In this document: piece after piece, positions 1 through 6,346 of the stretch | Layout: each line of letters begins with the position of its first letter | Numbering within the stretch: the stretch's first letter is position 1 | Origin: Bacillota bacterium | Lineage (GTDB): Bacteria > Bacillota > Clostridia > Lachnospirales > WQUN01 | Assembly: GCA_009782085.1 (NCBI GenBank) | Contig: WQUN01000102.1 | Coordinates: forward strand, 1-12,881 | DNA: 12,881 nt | Direction of reading: 5' to 3' | Notes under the pieces: generated by a model | Seen by the model: the letters and a program-made list of their open reading frames with translations, nothing else | What the model was told of the DNA's origin: nothing | The model's database searches: none | Position numbers and translations under genes: made by a program

Positions 1-816
1 TTCGAGATAATCGCCGTGAAAAACTCGTTCCACGGCCGCACGTTCGCGGCCCTGACCGCCACCGGGCAGGACAAGTACAAAAAGGGCTTCGGCCCGCTTA
101 TGCCGGGCATTCTGCACGCCGAATTCAACGATTTCGGCTCGCTCCTCGGCCTGGCCGGGGAAAAGACCTGCGCCGTTCTGCTGGAGCCCATCCAGGGCGA
201 GGGCGGCATACACCCGGCCGACGCCGGCTACCTGGAAAAAGTCCGCGAATTCTGCGACGAGCGCGACATAGTTTTGATCTTCGACGAGGTGCAATGCGGC
301 GTCGGGCGCACGGGACGCTTCTTCGCGCACGAGCTCTACGGCGTCAGCCCGGACGTCGTCTGCATGGCCAAGGGCCTGGCCGGCGGCCTGCCGATCGGCG
401 CGATGCTCGCGAAAGAGAAGTTCGCGTCGGTCCTGGGGCCGGGCGACCACGCCTCCACCTTCGGGGGCGGCCCGCTGGTCGCCGCCGCCGCGAACGTCGT
501 TTTAGACGAGCTCTTTGACAACGGTCTGCTGGAACATGTGCAAAAAGTCTCCGGGCATCTGCGCGCGAGGCTGGAAGGATTGAAAGCGGACTTTCCCAGC
601 GTGATAAAGGAGATACGCGGCGTCGGGCTGCTGATGGGCGCGGAATTCGCGGAGCCTGTGGGGGAAATAGTGGACAAATGCGTGGAGAACGGGCTCCTTG
701 TCATAAACGCCGGCGAGCGCGTGCTTCGGTTCGCGCCGCCGCTGGTCGTCGGCGAGGAGGATATCGACGAGGGGTTCGGGATATTGGAAAAGGCGCTTTA
801 TGCGAATCTCGATTAA
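1..816 (+). CDS. argD: Acetylornithine aminotransferase, 3' part (5' end outside window)
   Basis: PLP-dependent class III aminotransferase that makes N-acetylornithine from N-acetylglutamate semialdehyde, with glutamate as amino donor, in cytoplasmic arginine biosynthesis. The frame is open from base 1 (FEIIAVKNSFHGRT), so the gene starts upstream and the GTG at 16 is an internal valine. About 271 residues of a family usually near 400 are visible. The NSFHGRT segment of the cofactor pocket is present. The Asp of LIFDEVQCGVGRTG (codon 283-285) should bind the PLP pyridine nitrogen. The Lys of CMAKGLAGG (codon 370-372) should form the Schiff base. STFGGGPL and the C-terminal LLVINAGERVLRFAPPL are typical of ArgD. 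The closely related ornithine, 4-aminobutyrate and succinylornithine aminotransferases cannot be fully excluded, because the neighbouring arg genes lie outside the window. It converges with mgsA, about 20 bases away. Confidence 0.88.
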   Translation, partial: FEIIAVKNSFHGRTFAALTATGQDKYKKGFGPLMPGILHAEFNDFGSLLGLAGEKTCAVLLEPIQGEGGIHPADAGYLEKVREFCDERDIVLIFDEVQCGVGRTGRFFAHELYGVSPDVVCMAKGLAGGLPIGAMLAKEKFASVLGPGDHASTFGGGPLVAAAANVVLDELFDNGLLEHVQKVSGHLRARLEGLKADFPSVIKEIRGVGLLMGAEFAEPVGEIVDKCVENGLLVINAGERVLRFAPPLVVGEEDIDEGFGILEKALYANLD

Positions 817-827
817 TCTGAGATTCG
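803..827. terminator. Possible bidirectional stem-loop between argD and mgsA
   Basis: A perfect 8-base inverted repeat, CGAATCTC (803-810) and GAGATTCG (820-827), with a 9-base loop that holds the argD stop codon. It sits exactly at the tail-to-tail junction of argD (+) and mgsA (-), where a shared terminator would be expected. No T-run follows it directly in either direction, so it is at best a weak or non-canonical terminator. Confidence 0.35.
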
Positions 828-837
828 TATTAGGAGG

Positions 838-1251
838 TCAAGACGGCGTTTCGTTTTTTTTCCTCATCCTCCTGATATCCATGACACCCTCCCTCACGGT
901 CTGCATCATGATCTCCGCCCCCGTCAGGTTCGTCGCCAGCGGCACGCTGTACACGTCGCAAAGGCGGAGCAAAGCGTTCACGTCCGGCTCGTGGGGCTGG
1001 GCGGTCAGCGGGTCGCGCAGGAAGATCACCAGGTCGATCCTCCCGGAGGACACCATCGCGCCGATCTGCTGATCCCCGCCCAGCGGCCCGGATTTCATGC
1101 GGTTCACCCTGAGGCCGGCGTCCTCCTCGATCCGAAGGCCGGTCGTGCCGGTGCAATATATCTCGTGTTTGGCCAGAACGTCCGCATACTCCCGCGCGAG
1201 GGCGACCATCTGCGGCTTCTTCTTGTCGTGGGCGATCATCGCGATGTTCAT
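838..1251 (-). CDS. mgsA: Methylglyoxal synthase
   Basis: Cytoplasmic enzyme converting dihydroxyacetone phosphate to methylglyoxal and phosphate, the bypass that relieves sugar-phosphate stress when phosphate is short. The 137 residues match the family's compact single MGS-like domain (usual length 120-155). The phosphate-binding and catalytic motifs are all visible: IAHDKKK (H8, D9), CTGTTG (33-38), SGPLGGDQQIGA with the expected catalytic Asp60, IFLRDPL with Asp80, and PHEPDVNALLR with His87. The start is a clear ATG with AGGGGG (1259-1264) seven bases upstream. The gene begins about 19 bases after the ThyX-like gene ends, so the two are probably cotranscribed. The C-terminus is rich in Arg and Lys (RRMRKKNETPS), as often seen in this family. 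Confidence 0.96.
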   Translation of the reverse strand: MNIAMIAHDKKKPQMVALAREYADVLAKHEIYCTGTTGLRIEEDAGLRVNRMKSGPLGGDQQIGAMVSSGRIDLVIFLRDPLTAQPHEPDVNALLRLCDVYSVPLATNLTGAEIMMQTVREGVMDIRRMRKKNETPS

Positions 1252-1270
1252 GAGCGTTCCCCCTATGCGG

Positions 1271-1909
1271 TTACTTTTGGGATGATGTACTGTCCTCCGC
1301 CGTTATCAGTTCCTTCGCGTACGGCAGGCCCTCCGCCCACCGGCAGAACCCGCGCCACTCGTCCAGCCTGTGGTTTTTCCGCTGGGCGTGCATATTGGCC
1401 AGGTTTTCGTATGACATGGAGCACGTGCGCAGCTGGTTGTAGCTCGAGGGGAGAAGCTGGATCATACAGTACCAGTCGGCCTTGTCCTTCCCGGCGGCGT
1501 AAGCCAGCCGAAGCTCCTCCAGCCGTTCGGCCACGCCGCGCATGACCTCCAGGCTCGCCGCGTCCAGCTTCTCGAGGCTGAAATCCGACAGGCTGAAGGG
1601 CTTCGCGTGGAGCCTGTGCATCGTGCTCGTGGAGTTGGAGGTCGTCCCGACCTTGTACGTGTCGAACTCCTTCCACCAGTAAAGCGGCGCGAGGATGTCC
1701 ACGGACACGAAAATCTGCCGGAGGAACTTCCTGTGGGAGCTGCCGGCCGCGCAGAGCCTCCGCGCCAGCGCGAGGTCGTTTTTGCCGAACACGAAGTTGC
1801 CGGCCCCGTCCGTGAAGCTGTCGGACTTGTCCCAGCTGTTCATGGCGTTTCGCGCGCCTCGGACGGCGTTCTCGAAGTTGTAGACGGAGGTGCGGGCGGC
1901 GGAAAACAT
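1271..1909 (-). CDS. Divergent ThyX-like (FAD-dependent thymidylate synthase-like) protein
   Basis: I read these 212 residues as a divergent relative of ThyX, the flavin-dependent enzyme that methylates dUMP to dTMP. From memory they resemble a clostridial and phage group usually annotated as ThyX or hypothetical. Visible features are NSWDKSDS (24-31), KNDLALARRLCAAG (43-56), SHRKFLRQIFVSVDI (58-72), LYWWKEFDTYKVGT (76-89), SNSTSTMH (91-98), and a late basic stretch, MHAQRKNHRLDEWRGFC (173-189), where ThyX has its C-terminal RxxxR-type residues. The classical RHRxxSxNxxSxR signature is absent; the position seems to be taken by TYKVGTTSNSTSTMHR. Catalysis is therefore uncertain. I chose ATG 1909, preceded by AGGT at 1919-1922. 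A TTG at 1942 would add 11 residues and overlaps the YcxB-like stop (TTGA), allowing translational coupling. mgsA follows 19 bases later. Confidence 0.65.
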   Translation of the reverse strand: MFSAARTSVYNFENAVRGARNAMNSWDKSDSFTDGAGNFVFGKNDLALARRLCAAGSSHRKFLRQIFVSVDILAPLYWWKEFDTYKVGTTSNSTSTMHRLHAKPFSLSDFSLEKLDAASLEVMRGVAERLEELRLAYAAGKDKADWYCMIQLLPSSYNQLRTCSMSYENLANMHAQRKNHRLDEWRGFCRWAEGLPYAKELITAEDSTSSQK

Positions 1910-1938
1910 ATAAACACTACCTATCGGCAAGGCATTAA

Positions 1939-2439
1939 TCAATTATATAATTTGAAGTCGGTAAATTTCTTTGAAAACAGCTCACGAAGCCGTTCTATAT
2001 CAAATCTATTGTCAAAAAAACTTTTCGGGAAAATGTATATAAACCTGTTGTCGTCTATCAACAGAAAATAGGATGGGGTTTCATAAGATTTCTTAAATAC
2101 AGACCACAAGCAGTTGCTATGCACATTTTCTCCGATCATCTGCACATTCTCATCACTGAATCTATATATGCGATGTTTTCTTTTTTGGTAAAATTCTACA
2201 TATTTATTAACTGGCCGTTGGTAATAAAAATAGTAAAAGAGAAACCCGGCAAGCAAGAATATAACCGACAATATAGCAGAATGGACAACTATTAAGGAAA
2301 TAGCAACCGAAACCGCTAAAGCGAAAAAAATGACCATGAAAGCCGTTTTCATGCCGGTAATTCGTAATATCAAAAATGAAATGGCCTTTTTTACGTCCGT
2401 ATCGTTGTAGTCGATTTTAATTTCTATATCTGTATTCAC
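1939..2439 (-). CDS. YcxB-like small membrane protein
   Basis: Two adjacent transmembrane segments (about residues 36-57 and 59-78 when counted from GTG 2454) are followed by a cytoplasmic domain of about 90 residues of YcxB type. The domain has the usual order: YRFSDENVQMIGEN, then LWSVFKKSYETPSYFLLI, then the closing FIYIFPKSFF and a helix (RFDIERLRELFSKKF). The function of YcxB-like proteins is unknown. Two GTG starts compete. GTG 2454 has no ribosome binding site, whereas GTG 2439 is preceded by AAGGCGGT (2444-2451), so 2439 is preferred. The stop (1939-1941) overlaps a TTG that could start the ThyX-like gene. Base composition is clearly more AT-rich than in the neighbours, which suggests a different origin or weak selection. 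Family assignment is good, role unknown. Confidence 0.72.
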   Translation of the reverse strand: MNTDIEIKIDYNDTDVKKAISFLILRITGMKTAFMVIFFALAVSVAISLIVVHSAILSVIFLLAGFLFYYFYYQRPVNKYVEFYQKRKHRIYRFSDENVQMIGENVHSNCLWSVFKKSYETPSYFLLIDDNRFIYIFPKSFFDNRFDIERLRELFSKKFTDFKLYN

Positions 2440-2443
2440 ATTT

Positions 2444-2451
2444 ACCGCCTT
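2444..2451 (-). promoter_or_regulatory. Ribosome binding site that favours the inner GTG start of the YcxB-like gene
   Basis: AAGGCGGT differs by one base from AAGGAGGT. The AAGG core lies eight bases before GTG 2439. The upstream GTG at 2454 has only CTTGAATGA in front of it. Confidence 0.5.
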
Positions 2452-2524
2452 CACTCATTCAAGATTCGGGATTCTGCCCTTTTTACATTTCCTCTCCGAA
2501 ACGCGCATACTCCAGAACCCAACG

Positions 2525-2541
2525 AATGACATTATGTCATT
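2525..2541. promoter_or_regulatory. 17-base perfect palindrome, candidate operator upstream of the YcxB-like gene
   Basis: AATGACAT and ATGTCATT flank a single central T, giving 8-base arms. The site lies 70-100 bases upstream of the YcxB-like start, a normal place for an operator or promoter-proximal site. The one-base spacer argues against an RNA hairpin and for a dimeric protein site. No regulator gene is nearby, so the function is inference. Confidence 0.35.
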
Positions 2542-2560
2542 ACCATGAAAATGATTATGT

Positions 2561-2626
2561 AGGGAATGGTCTTGACCATTCCGCTGTTCCGAGCTTGATT
2601 GGCGAAACGGTCTTGACCGTTCCCTG
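2561..2626. repeat. Paired inverted-repeat element with two GGTCTTGACC hairpins
   Basis: Two related palindromes lie 41 bases apart. The first, 2563-2582, has perfect 9-base arms GGAATGGTC and GACCATTCC around TT. The second, 2606-2621, has 7-base arms AACGGTC and GACCGTT around TT. Both share the core GGTCTTGACC. The outer sequences AGGGAATGGTC (2561-2571) and GACCGTTCCCT (2615-2625) are also complementary at 10 of 11 positions, so the whole unit can fold into one larger structure. It occupies the proS to YcxB-like intergenic region. The shape suggests a dispersed REP- or MITE-like element, not a terminator, because no T-run follows. Confidence 0.6.
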
Positions 2627-2705
2627 CAAATTTCCGTTCGCCGCGGCATATGCAATGTACACGTTGAAATTCTCGACGCAACCCAAACCACGTTGATTTT
2701 CCCCG

Positions 2706-4133
2706 TCAGTACGCTCTCCCCCAGCAAACCATTTTGTCGGCGGCTTCGCCGCAGCAGACGCATTTGTCCGACACGGCCTCCTGCTCGAACGGTATGTTCC
2801 GCGACGTCACGTTCAGCTTTTCCTTTATCATCCGTTCGCAGGCTTCGCTTCCGCACCACATGGCCTTTACGAAGACGTTCCGCTGGTCGAAAAGCCTCTC
2901 GAATTCCCCGGCGGACGCGGCCGAAAACGTCCTGGCGCTCATAAGCGCGGCGGCCTTGGCGTACATCCGCCGGCGGATCGATTCCATGAGGTTTCCGGCC
3001 TCTGCCTCGACGGCGTCCAAAGACACGGAGAGCTTTTCGCCGTTGTCCCGGCTCGCCAGGACGGCCCGCCCCGCCTCCAGGTCCCTAGGGCCCAGCTCCA
3101 GCCTGACGGGGACGCCGCGCATCTCGTGCTCGCTGAACTTCCAGCCGGGGTTTCTGTCGCCGTCGTCCAAAAATACGCGCCATTTCGCCGACAGAATGTC
3201 TTTCAGCTCCAGCGCCTTTCGCATCACGGCCTCGTTTTTCGTGGAGATCGGCACGATCACTATCTGGACGGGCGCGGCTACAGGCGGCAGGACAAGCCCG
3301 TTGTCGTCGCCGTGGACCATGATCAGCGCGCCGATGACCCTGGTGCTGACGCCCCAGGACGTCTGATGGACGTAACGGAGCTCGTTGTTTTTGTCGGTGT
3401 ACTGTATGCCGAAGGCGCGGGCGAACCCGTCGCCGAAATTGTGCGACGTGCCCGCCTGGAGCGCCTTCCCGTCGTACATCATGCTCTCGATGGAATATGT
3501 CTCCAGAGCGCCGGCGAACTTCTCGCTCTCGGTCTTCTTGCCCTTTATCACCGGGATGGCCAGGTATTCGCGGCAGAAATCCGCGTATACGTCCAGCATT
3601 TTTCTCGTCTCCTCCACGGCCTCCTCCGCCGTGGCGTGGGCCGTATGCCCCTCCTGCCAGAGGAATTCCCTCGTCCTCAGGAACGGCCGCGTGGTCTTTT
3701 CCCAGCGGACGACGGAGCACCACTGGTTGTAGAGCTTCGGCAGGTCCCTGTAGGACTGCACCGTGTTGGCGTAGTGCTCGCAGAACAGGGTCTCGCTGGT
3801 CGGCCGCACGCAGAGCCTCTCCTCCAGCTTTTCAGCGCCGCCGTGCGTGACCCAGGCCACCTCCGGGGCGAAGCCCTCCACGTGCTCCTTTTCCTTCTGA
3901 AGGAGGCTTTCCGGGATGAACAGCGGCATGTAGACGTTCTCGTGCCCGGTCTCCCTGAACCGGCGGTCCAGGTCCTTCTGTATCATCTCCCAGATCGCAT
4001 AGCCGTAGGGCTTAAGGATCACGCAGCCCTTCACGGAGGAATAGTCGGCCATGTCGGCCTTCTTCACGATGTCCGTATACCATTGGGCGAAGTCCTCGTC
4101 CCGGCTGGTTATGGATCTTACGAATTTGTCCAT
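2706..4133 (-). CDS. proS: Prolyl-tRNA synthetase, archaeal/eukaryal-type with C-terminal zinc domain
   Basis: Class II aminoacyl-tRNA synthetase charging tRNA-Pro with proline in the cytoplasm. Its 475 residues fit the short form without the editing insertion of the usual bacterial ProRS. The motif 1 region lies around residues 38-72 (ILKPYGYAIWEMIQ, VYMPLFIPES). RPTSETL is at 110-116, and motif 2 is RPFLRTREFLWQEGHTAH at 149-166. The proline pocket includes TSHNFGDGFA (229-238) and TSWGVSTRVIGA (258-269), and motif 3 is close to GDDNGLVLPP (275-284). An anticodon-binding domain covers about 288-385. The C-terminal domain carries cysteines at 427, 432, 458, 460, 461 and 470 and ends in the conserved Tyr (GRAY). 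ATG 4133 has GGGAG (4143-4147) nine bases upstream. The dispersed repeat at 4155-4217 lies directly in front, so its 5' leader or promoter region contains repeat DNA. Confidence 0.97.
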   Translation of the reverse strand: MDKFVRSITSRDEDFAQWYTDIVKKADMADYSSVKGCVILKPYGYAIWEMIQKDLDRRFRETGHENVYMPLFIPESLLQKEKEHVEGFAPEVAWVTHGGAEKLEERLCVRPTSETLFCEHYANTVQSYRDLPKLYNQWCSVVRWEKTTRPFLRTREFLWQEGHTAHATAEEAVEETRKMLDVYADFCREYLAIPVIKGKKTESEKFAGALETYSIESMMYDGKALQAGTSHNFGDGFARAFGIQYTDKNNELRYVHQTSWGVSTRVIGALIMVHGDDNGLVLPPVAAPVQIVIVPISTKNEAVMRKALELKDILSAKWRVFLDDGDRNPGWKFSEHEMRGVPVRLELGPRDLEAGRAVLASRDNGEKLSVSLDAVEAEAGNLMESIRRRMYAKAAALMSARTFSAASAGEFERLFDQRNVFVKAMWCGSEACERMIKEKLNVTSRNIPFEQEAVSDKCVCCGEAADKMVCWGRAY

Positions 4134-4154
4134 TGTACGCTTCTCCCTTTTTTT

Positions 4155-4217
4155 GTCATTCTGAGCGCGGCGAAGAATCCTATGTTTTGAATGGTCCTTC
4201 GCTTCGCTCGGGATGAC
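4155..4217. repeat. Dispersed 63-base inverted repeat of the 'HPERSEG' type
   Basis: Left arm 4155-4175 begins GTCATTCTGAGCG. Right arm 4197-4217 is its imperfect complement, ending CTCGGGATGAC. By hand count 17 of 21 positions pair, with a 21-base loop. Translated on the minus strand the right arm gives CHPERSEGP, the peptide signature of a palindromic repeat found in many unrelated bacterial genomes. Here it overlaps the end of the CPBP protease gene and lies between that gene and proS. It may also act as an RNA hairpin separating the two transcripts. Confidence 0.85.
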
Positions 4218-5016
4218 AGTTTATAGAGTATAACTTAAACACCCTGTAGACCAGTATAAACCCCGCCCCCGCCGCGGCGGCGGCCCCGCACAAAACCATC
4301 AGCCCGACGGGCGGCCCCGGCTCTCCCCCGACAACTGGAATCAGCCGCGCCGTGAGACGCGGGCACGCGTTCAGCAGCAGCTGCGACCCGTTCATGCAGA
4401 AGTGCGCGAGAACCGACGCCAAAATCGACCCGGAGCGCAGCACGAAGAGCGAGAAAACCGCCCCGACCGCGAAGGCGTAGGGGAATTGCTGGAGGTTCAT
4501 GTGGATGATCCCGAAAAACAGGCCGTTCAGCAGCGCGGCGGCCCTTATGCCGAGGCCCGCGTGGTTGGTAAGGATTATCCCGCGGAAGGTCAGCTCCTCG
4601 AAAACCGCCGGCATGACCGCCAGCGCCAGGACGGACAGGGCCGGCGGCTCGCCGGAAAACGCTGCCAGGATCCGATCGGCGGCGTTCTCCACGCCGAAGA
4701 CCATAGAGGTCACGCCCGAAATAAGCATCATCACGGGGCTTAAAAGCAGGCACATGAGGACTATCAGCGCGGCGCTCCCGAGGCCGAGGCGGCCCGCCGG
4801 GAGAGCGCCGGAAAACCCCGAACGGGTGACAATCAAATAGCCCGCGAACGGCAGGCCGAAAATGAGAGTCTCGCTGACGACGTAGATCCAGGGCGAGCCG
4901 GCGAGCCGGCCGAAGGCCGCGGTCCTGGCGGCAAAGCCCAGCGCGGTCTGGCACGATATGTCCCAGACGAACAGGACGAGCATGTATATGTTTCCGCGGG
5001 CGGGCGAGGTTCGCAA
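4180..5016 (-). CDS. CPBP-family intramembrane metalloprotease
   Basis: Polytopic membrane protein of the CPBP (CAAX protease and bacteriocin-processing, formerly Abi) family. Members cleave substrates within or near the membrane, but the substrate here is unknown. The 278 residues form about seven or eight hydrophobic segments. The catalytic motifs are intact: FEELTFRG gives E140, E141 and R145; FFGIIH gives F168 and H172; HFCMN gives H205 and N209. The TTG start is supported by AGGAG (5026-5030) nine bases upstream, overlapping the stop codon of the AI-2E gene 12 bases away, so the two genes are probably translated as a pair. The last 12 residues (CHPERSEGPFKT) are encoded by a dispersed repeat and were probably not part of the ancestral protein. 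Family is clear, role unknown. Confidence 0.88.
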   Translation of the reverse strand: MRTSPARGNIYMLVLFVWDISCQTALGFAARTAAFGRLAGSPWIYVVSETLIFGLPFAGYLIVTRSGFSGALPAGRLGLGSAALIVLMCLLLSPVMMLISGVTSMVFGVENAADRILAAFSGEPPALSVLALAVMPAVFEELTFRGIILTNHAGLGIRAAALLNGLFFGIIHMNLQQFPYAFAVGAVFSLFVLRSGSILASVLAHFCMNGSQLLLNACPRLTARLIPVVGGEPGPPVGLMVLCGAAAAAGAGFILVYRVFKLYSINCHPERSEGPFKT

Positions 5017-5025
5017 GAATTTTAT

Positions 5026-5030
5026 CTCCT
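5026..5030 (-). promoter_or_regulatory. Ribosome binding site deciding the TTG start of the CPBP protease
   Basis: AGGAG nine bases before TTG 5016. It overlaps the TAG stop of the AI-2E gene (5029-5031). The next in-frame ATG (4983) is 11 codons later and would remove the start of the first hydrophobic segment. Confidence 0.75.
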
Positions 5031-6216
5031 ACAACGTGTTCTTCTCGTCGTACTTCCTGTTGAGCAAGGTCAGCAGCAGGTTCCTCAGTATGGCGAAGAC
5101 CGGCACCCCAAAGAACATGCCTGGGATACCGGCAATCGCGCCGCCCGCGATTATCGCGAAGATCACGGCGACAGGCTTCATCCCCGTGGAACCGCCCAGA
5201 ATCTTCGGCGCGAGGTACAATCCGTCGAACTGCTGGATGACGAGCATGGCTATCGCCGACCAAAGCCACGACAGCTTGCCGAAATCCTCCGTCATAAAGA
5301 CGATCAGGATAACGGGAACCGCGCCGATGAACGGCCCCAGGTACGGGATCATGTTCGTCACGCCTACTATCACGGCGAGCAGCAAAGCGTACTTCGGCGA
5401 GATGAACAGGCAGACGACAAAGAACATCATGCCGACTATCAGCGAATCGAGGCCCTTGCCGATCAGGAACCTGCTGATTATTATATTTGAATCCGAGAGG
5501 AAATCCTTTATCTTCCCGGAGGTTTTCTTCTTGAAAACCGTGTCGAGGAGTTTCGAGCCGAAGGCGGTGAACTCCTCCTTGTCCACGAGCAGGTAGAACG
5601 CGACGACTATCCCGAGGAGAACGTTAAGAAGCCCGGAGGCCATCGACACCGTACCCGAAAGCAGCTTGTTTATGACGGTCGGCAGCGAAACAATCCCGCT
5701 TATGACGGGCTCTATAAGCCTGTTTATGAGGGTGTTGACGTCCAGGGCGTTCGGGAAGGTGGCGTTCAGGTAGTTGATTATCGACGCGAAGCCGCTCCGC
5801 CCGTGGATGAACGCGTTATACTTCTGCACGTAAAAGTTCTGATCGGTGGGGATCCTGACTATCAGGTCAGAAACGCTCCTGATTATCTGCGGGACGAGGT
5901 ATGAAATGATCCAGATCAAAGCGCCGAGGTATATGACGAAGGTTGTGGACACTGACAGCATCCGCTTGCCCTTCCTGACGCGCCTGTAAGGCCGCCTTTC
6001 AAACCAGGACACCGTGGTGTTCATGAAATACGCGATGAAAAGGCCGATGATGAACGGCAGGAACACCCCGCGCAGAAAGTTGTACACGCGGACGAGCCAG
6101 AGGCCGAGGTCGCCGATGTTGGCGACTATTTTCGCGAAAATTATCGTGGCGAAAACCATGAACAGTATATACAGGCATATCTCCAGGTATTTTTTATTGA
6201 TCGGGATTTTTTTCAC
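5029..6216 (-). CDS. AI-2E family transporter (PerM/YtvI-type membrane protein)
   Basis: Membrane permease of the AI-2E transporter superfamily. Characterised members export autoinducer-2 or act as Na+/H+ antiporters or sporulation-linked exporters, so the substrate cannot be named here. The 395 residues have about eight transmembrane segments, near 12-33, 45-65, 92-112, 190-212, 255-275, 277-310, 318-332 and 347-380. A long, less hydrophobic loop lies at 113-185. Family hallmarks are FLPFIIGLFIAYFMN (52-66), VTNMIPYLGPFIGAVPV (286-302) and the conserved stretch from QQFDGLYLAPKILG (328-341) to AVIFAIIAGG. The start is GTG 6216, with AGGGGGG eight bases upstream. A promoter at 6273-6300 reads into it. 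It heads a run that continues with the CPBP protease. Confidence 0.93.
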   Translation of the reverse strand: MKKIPINKKYLEICLYILFMVFATIIFAKIVANIGDLGLWLVRVYNFLRGVFLPFIIGLFIAYFMNTTVSWFERRPYRRVRKGKRMLSVSTTFVIYLGALIWIISYLVPQIIRSVSDLIVRIPTDQNFYVQKYNAFIHGRSGFASIINYLNATFPNALDVNTLINRLIEPVISGIVSLPTVINKLLSGTVSMASGLLNVLLGIVVAFYLLVDKEEFTAFGSKLLDTVFKKKTSGKIKDFLSDSNIIISRFLIGKGLDSLIVGMMFFVVCLFISPKYALLLAVIVGVTNMIPYLGPFIGAVPVILIVFMTEDFGKLSWLWSAIAMLVIQQFDGLYLAPKILGGSTGMKPVAVIFAIIAGGAIAGIPGMFFGVPVFAILRNLLLTLLNRKYDEKNTL

Positions 6217-6272
6217 TTGCCCGCCCCCCTGTGGAAAACGCTTGTATGGCCGGGGTTCTGCCGCCCCCTACT

Positions 6273-6300
6273 AGTATAACGCAAATAAATTTGTTTTCAA
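6273..6300 (-). promoter_or_regulatory. Sigma-A type promoter for the AI-2E transporter gene
   Basis: On the minus strand, -35 TTGAAA (6300-6295) and -10 TATACT (6278-6273) are separated by 16 bases. It lies about 57 bases before the GTG start. The -35 box shares bases with that of the opposite promoter. Confidence 0.65.
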
Positions 6301-6319
6301 GCCAAAATAAGTATATACT
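6291..6319 (+). promoter_or_regulatory. Sigma-A type promoter for the GAF-PAS sensor gene
   Basis: -35 TTGTTT (6291-6296), a 17-base spacer and -10 TATACT (6314-6319). It lies 28 bases before the TTG start, leaving a short leader that contains the AAGGAG site. It is interleaved with the leftward promoter. Confidence 0.7.
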
Positions 6320-6333
6320 AACCATGCGCAAAT

Positions 6334-6339
6334 AAGGAG
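6334..6339 (+). promoter_or_regulatory. Ribosome binding site deciding the TTG start of the sensor gene
   Basis: AAGGAG seven bases before TTG 6347. No ATG start lies in frame nearby; the first in-frame methionine codon is about 26 codons later, within the first membrane segment. Confidence 0.78.
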
Positions 6340-6346
6340 TGATTCT

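Larger units (their letters stand above)
2455..2705. other. Intergenic region between proS and the YcxB-like gene
   Basis: About 250 bases without a convincing gene. It holds the 17-base palindrome, the paired GGTCTTGACC element and, next to the end of proS, an unremarkable stretch that contains GCATATGC. No clear terminator for proS and no good -35/-10 pair for the YcxB-like gene could be recognised. Confidence 0.6.

Noticed and set aside
830..840. A near-perfect AGGAGG ribosome binding site on the + strand after argD
   Set aside because: No credible start codon or conserved reading frame follows at the right distance. The + strand frame there lies opposite the mgsA coding sequence, which is certain.
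4235..5269. Long alternative frames overlapping the CPBP protease and the end of the AI-2E gene
   Set aside because: Arg-, Gly- and Ala-rich shadow frames without motifs, whereas the protease frame has intact catalytic motifs and a ribosome binding site.
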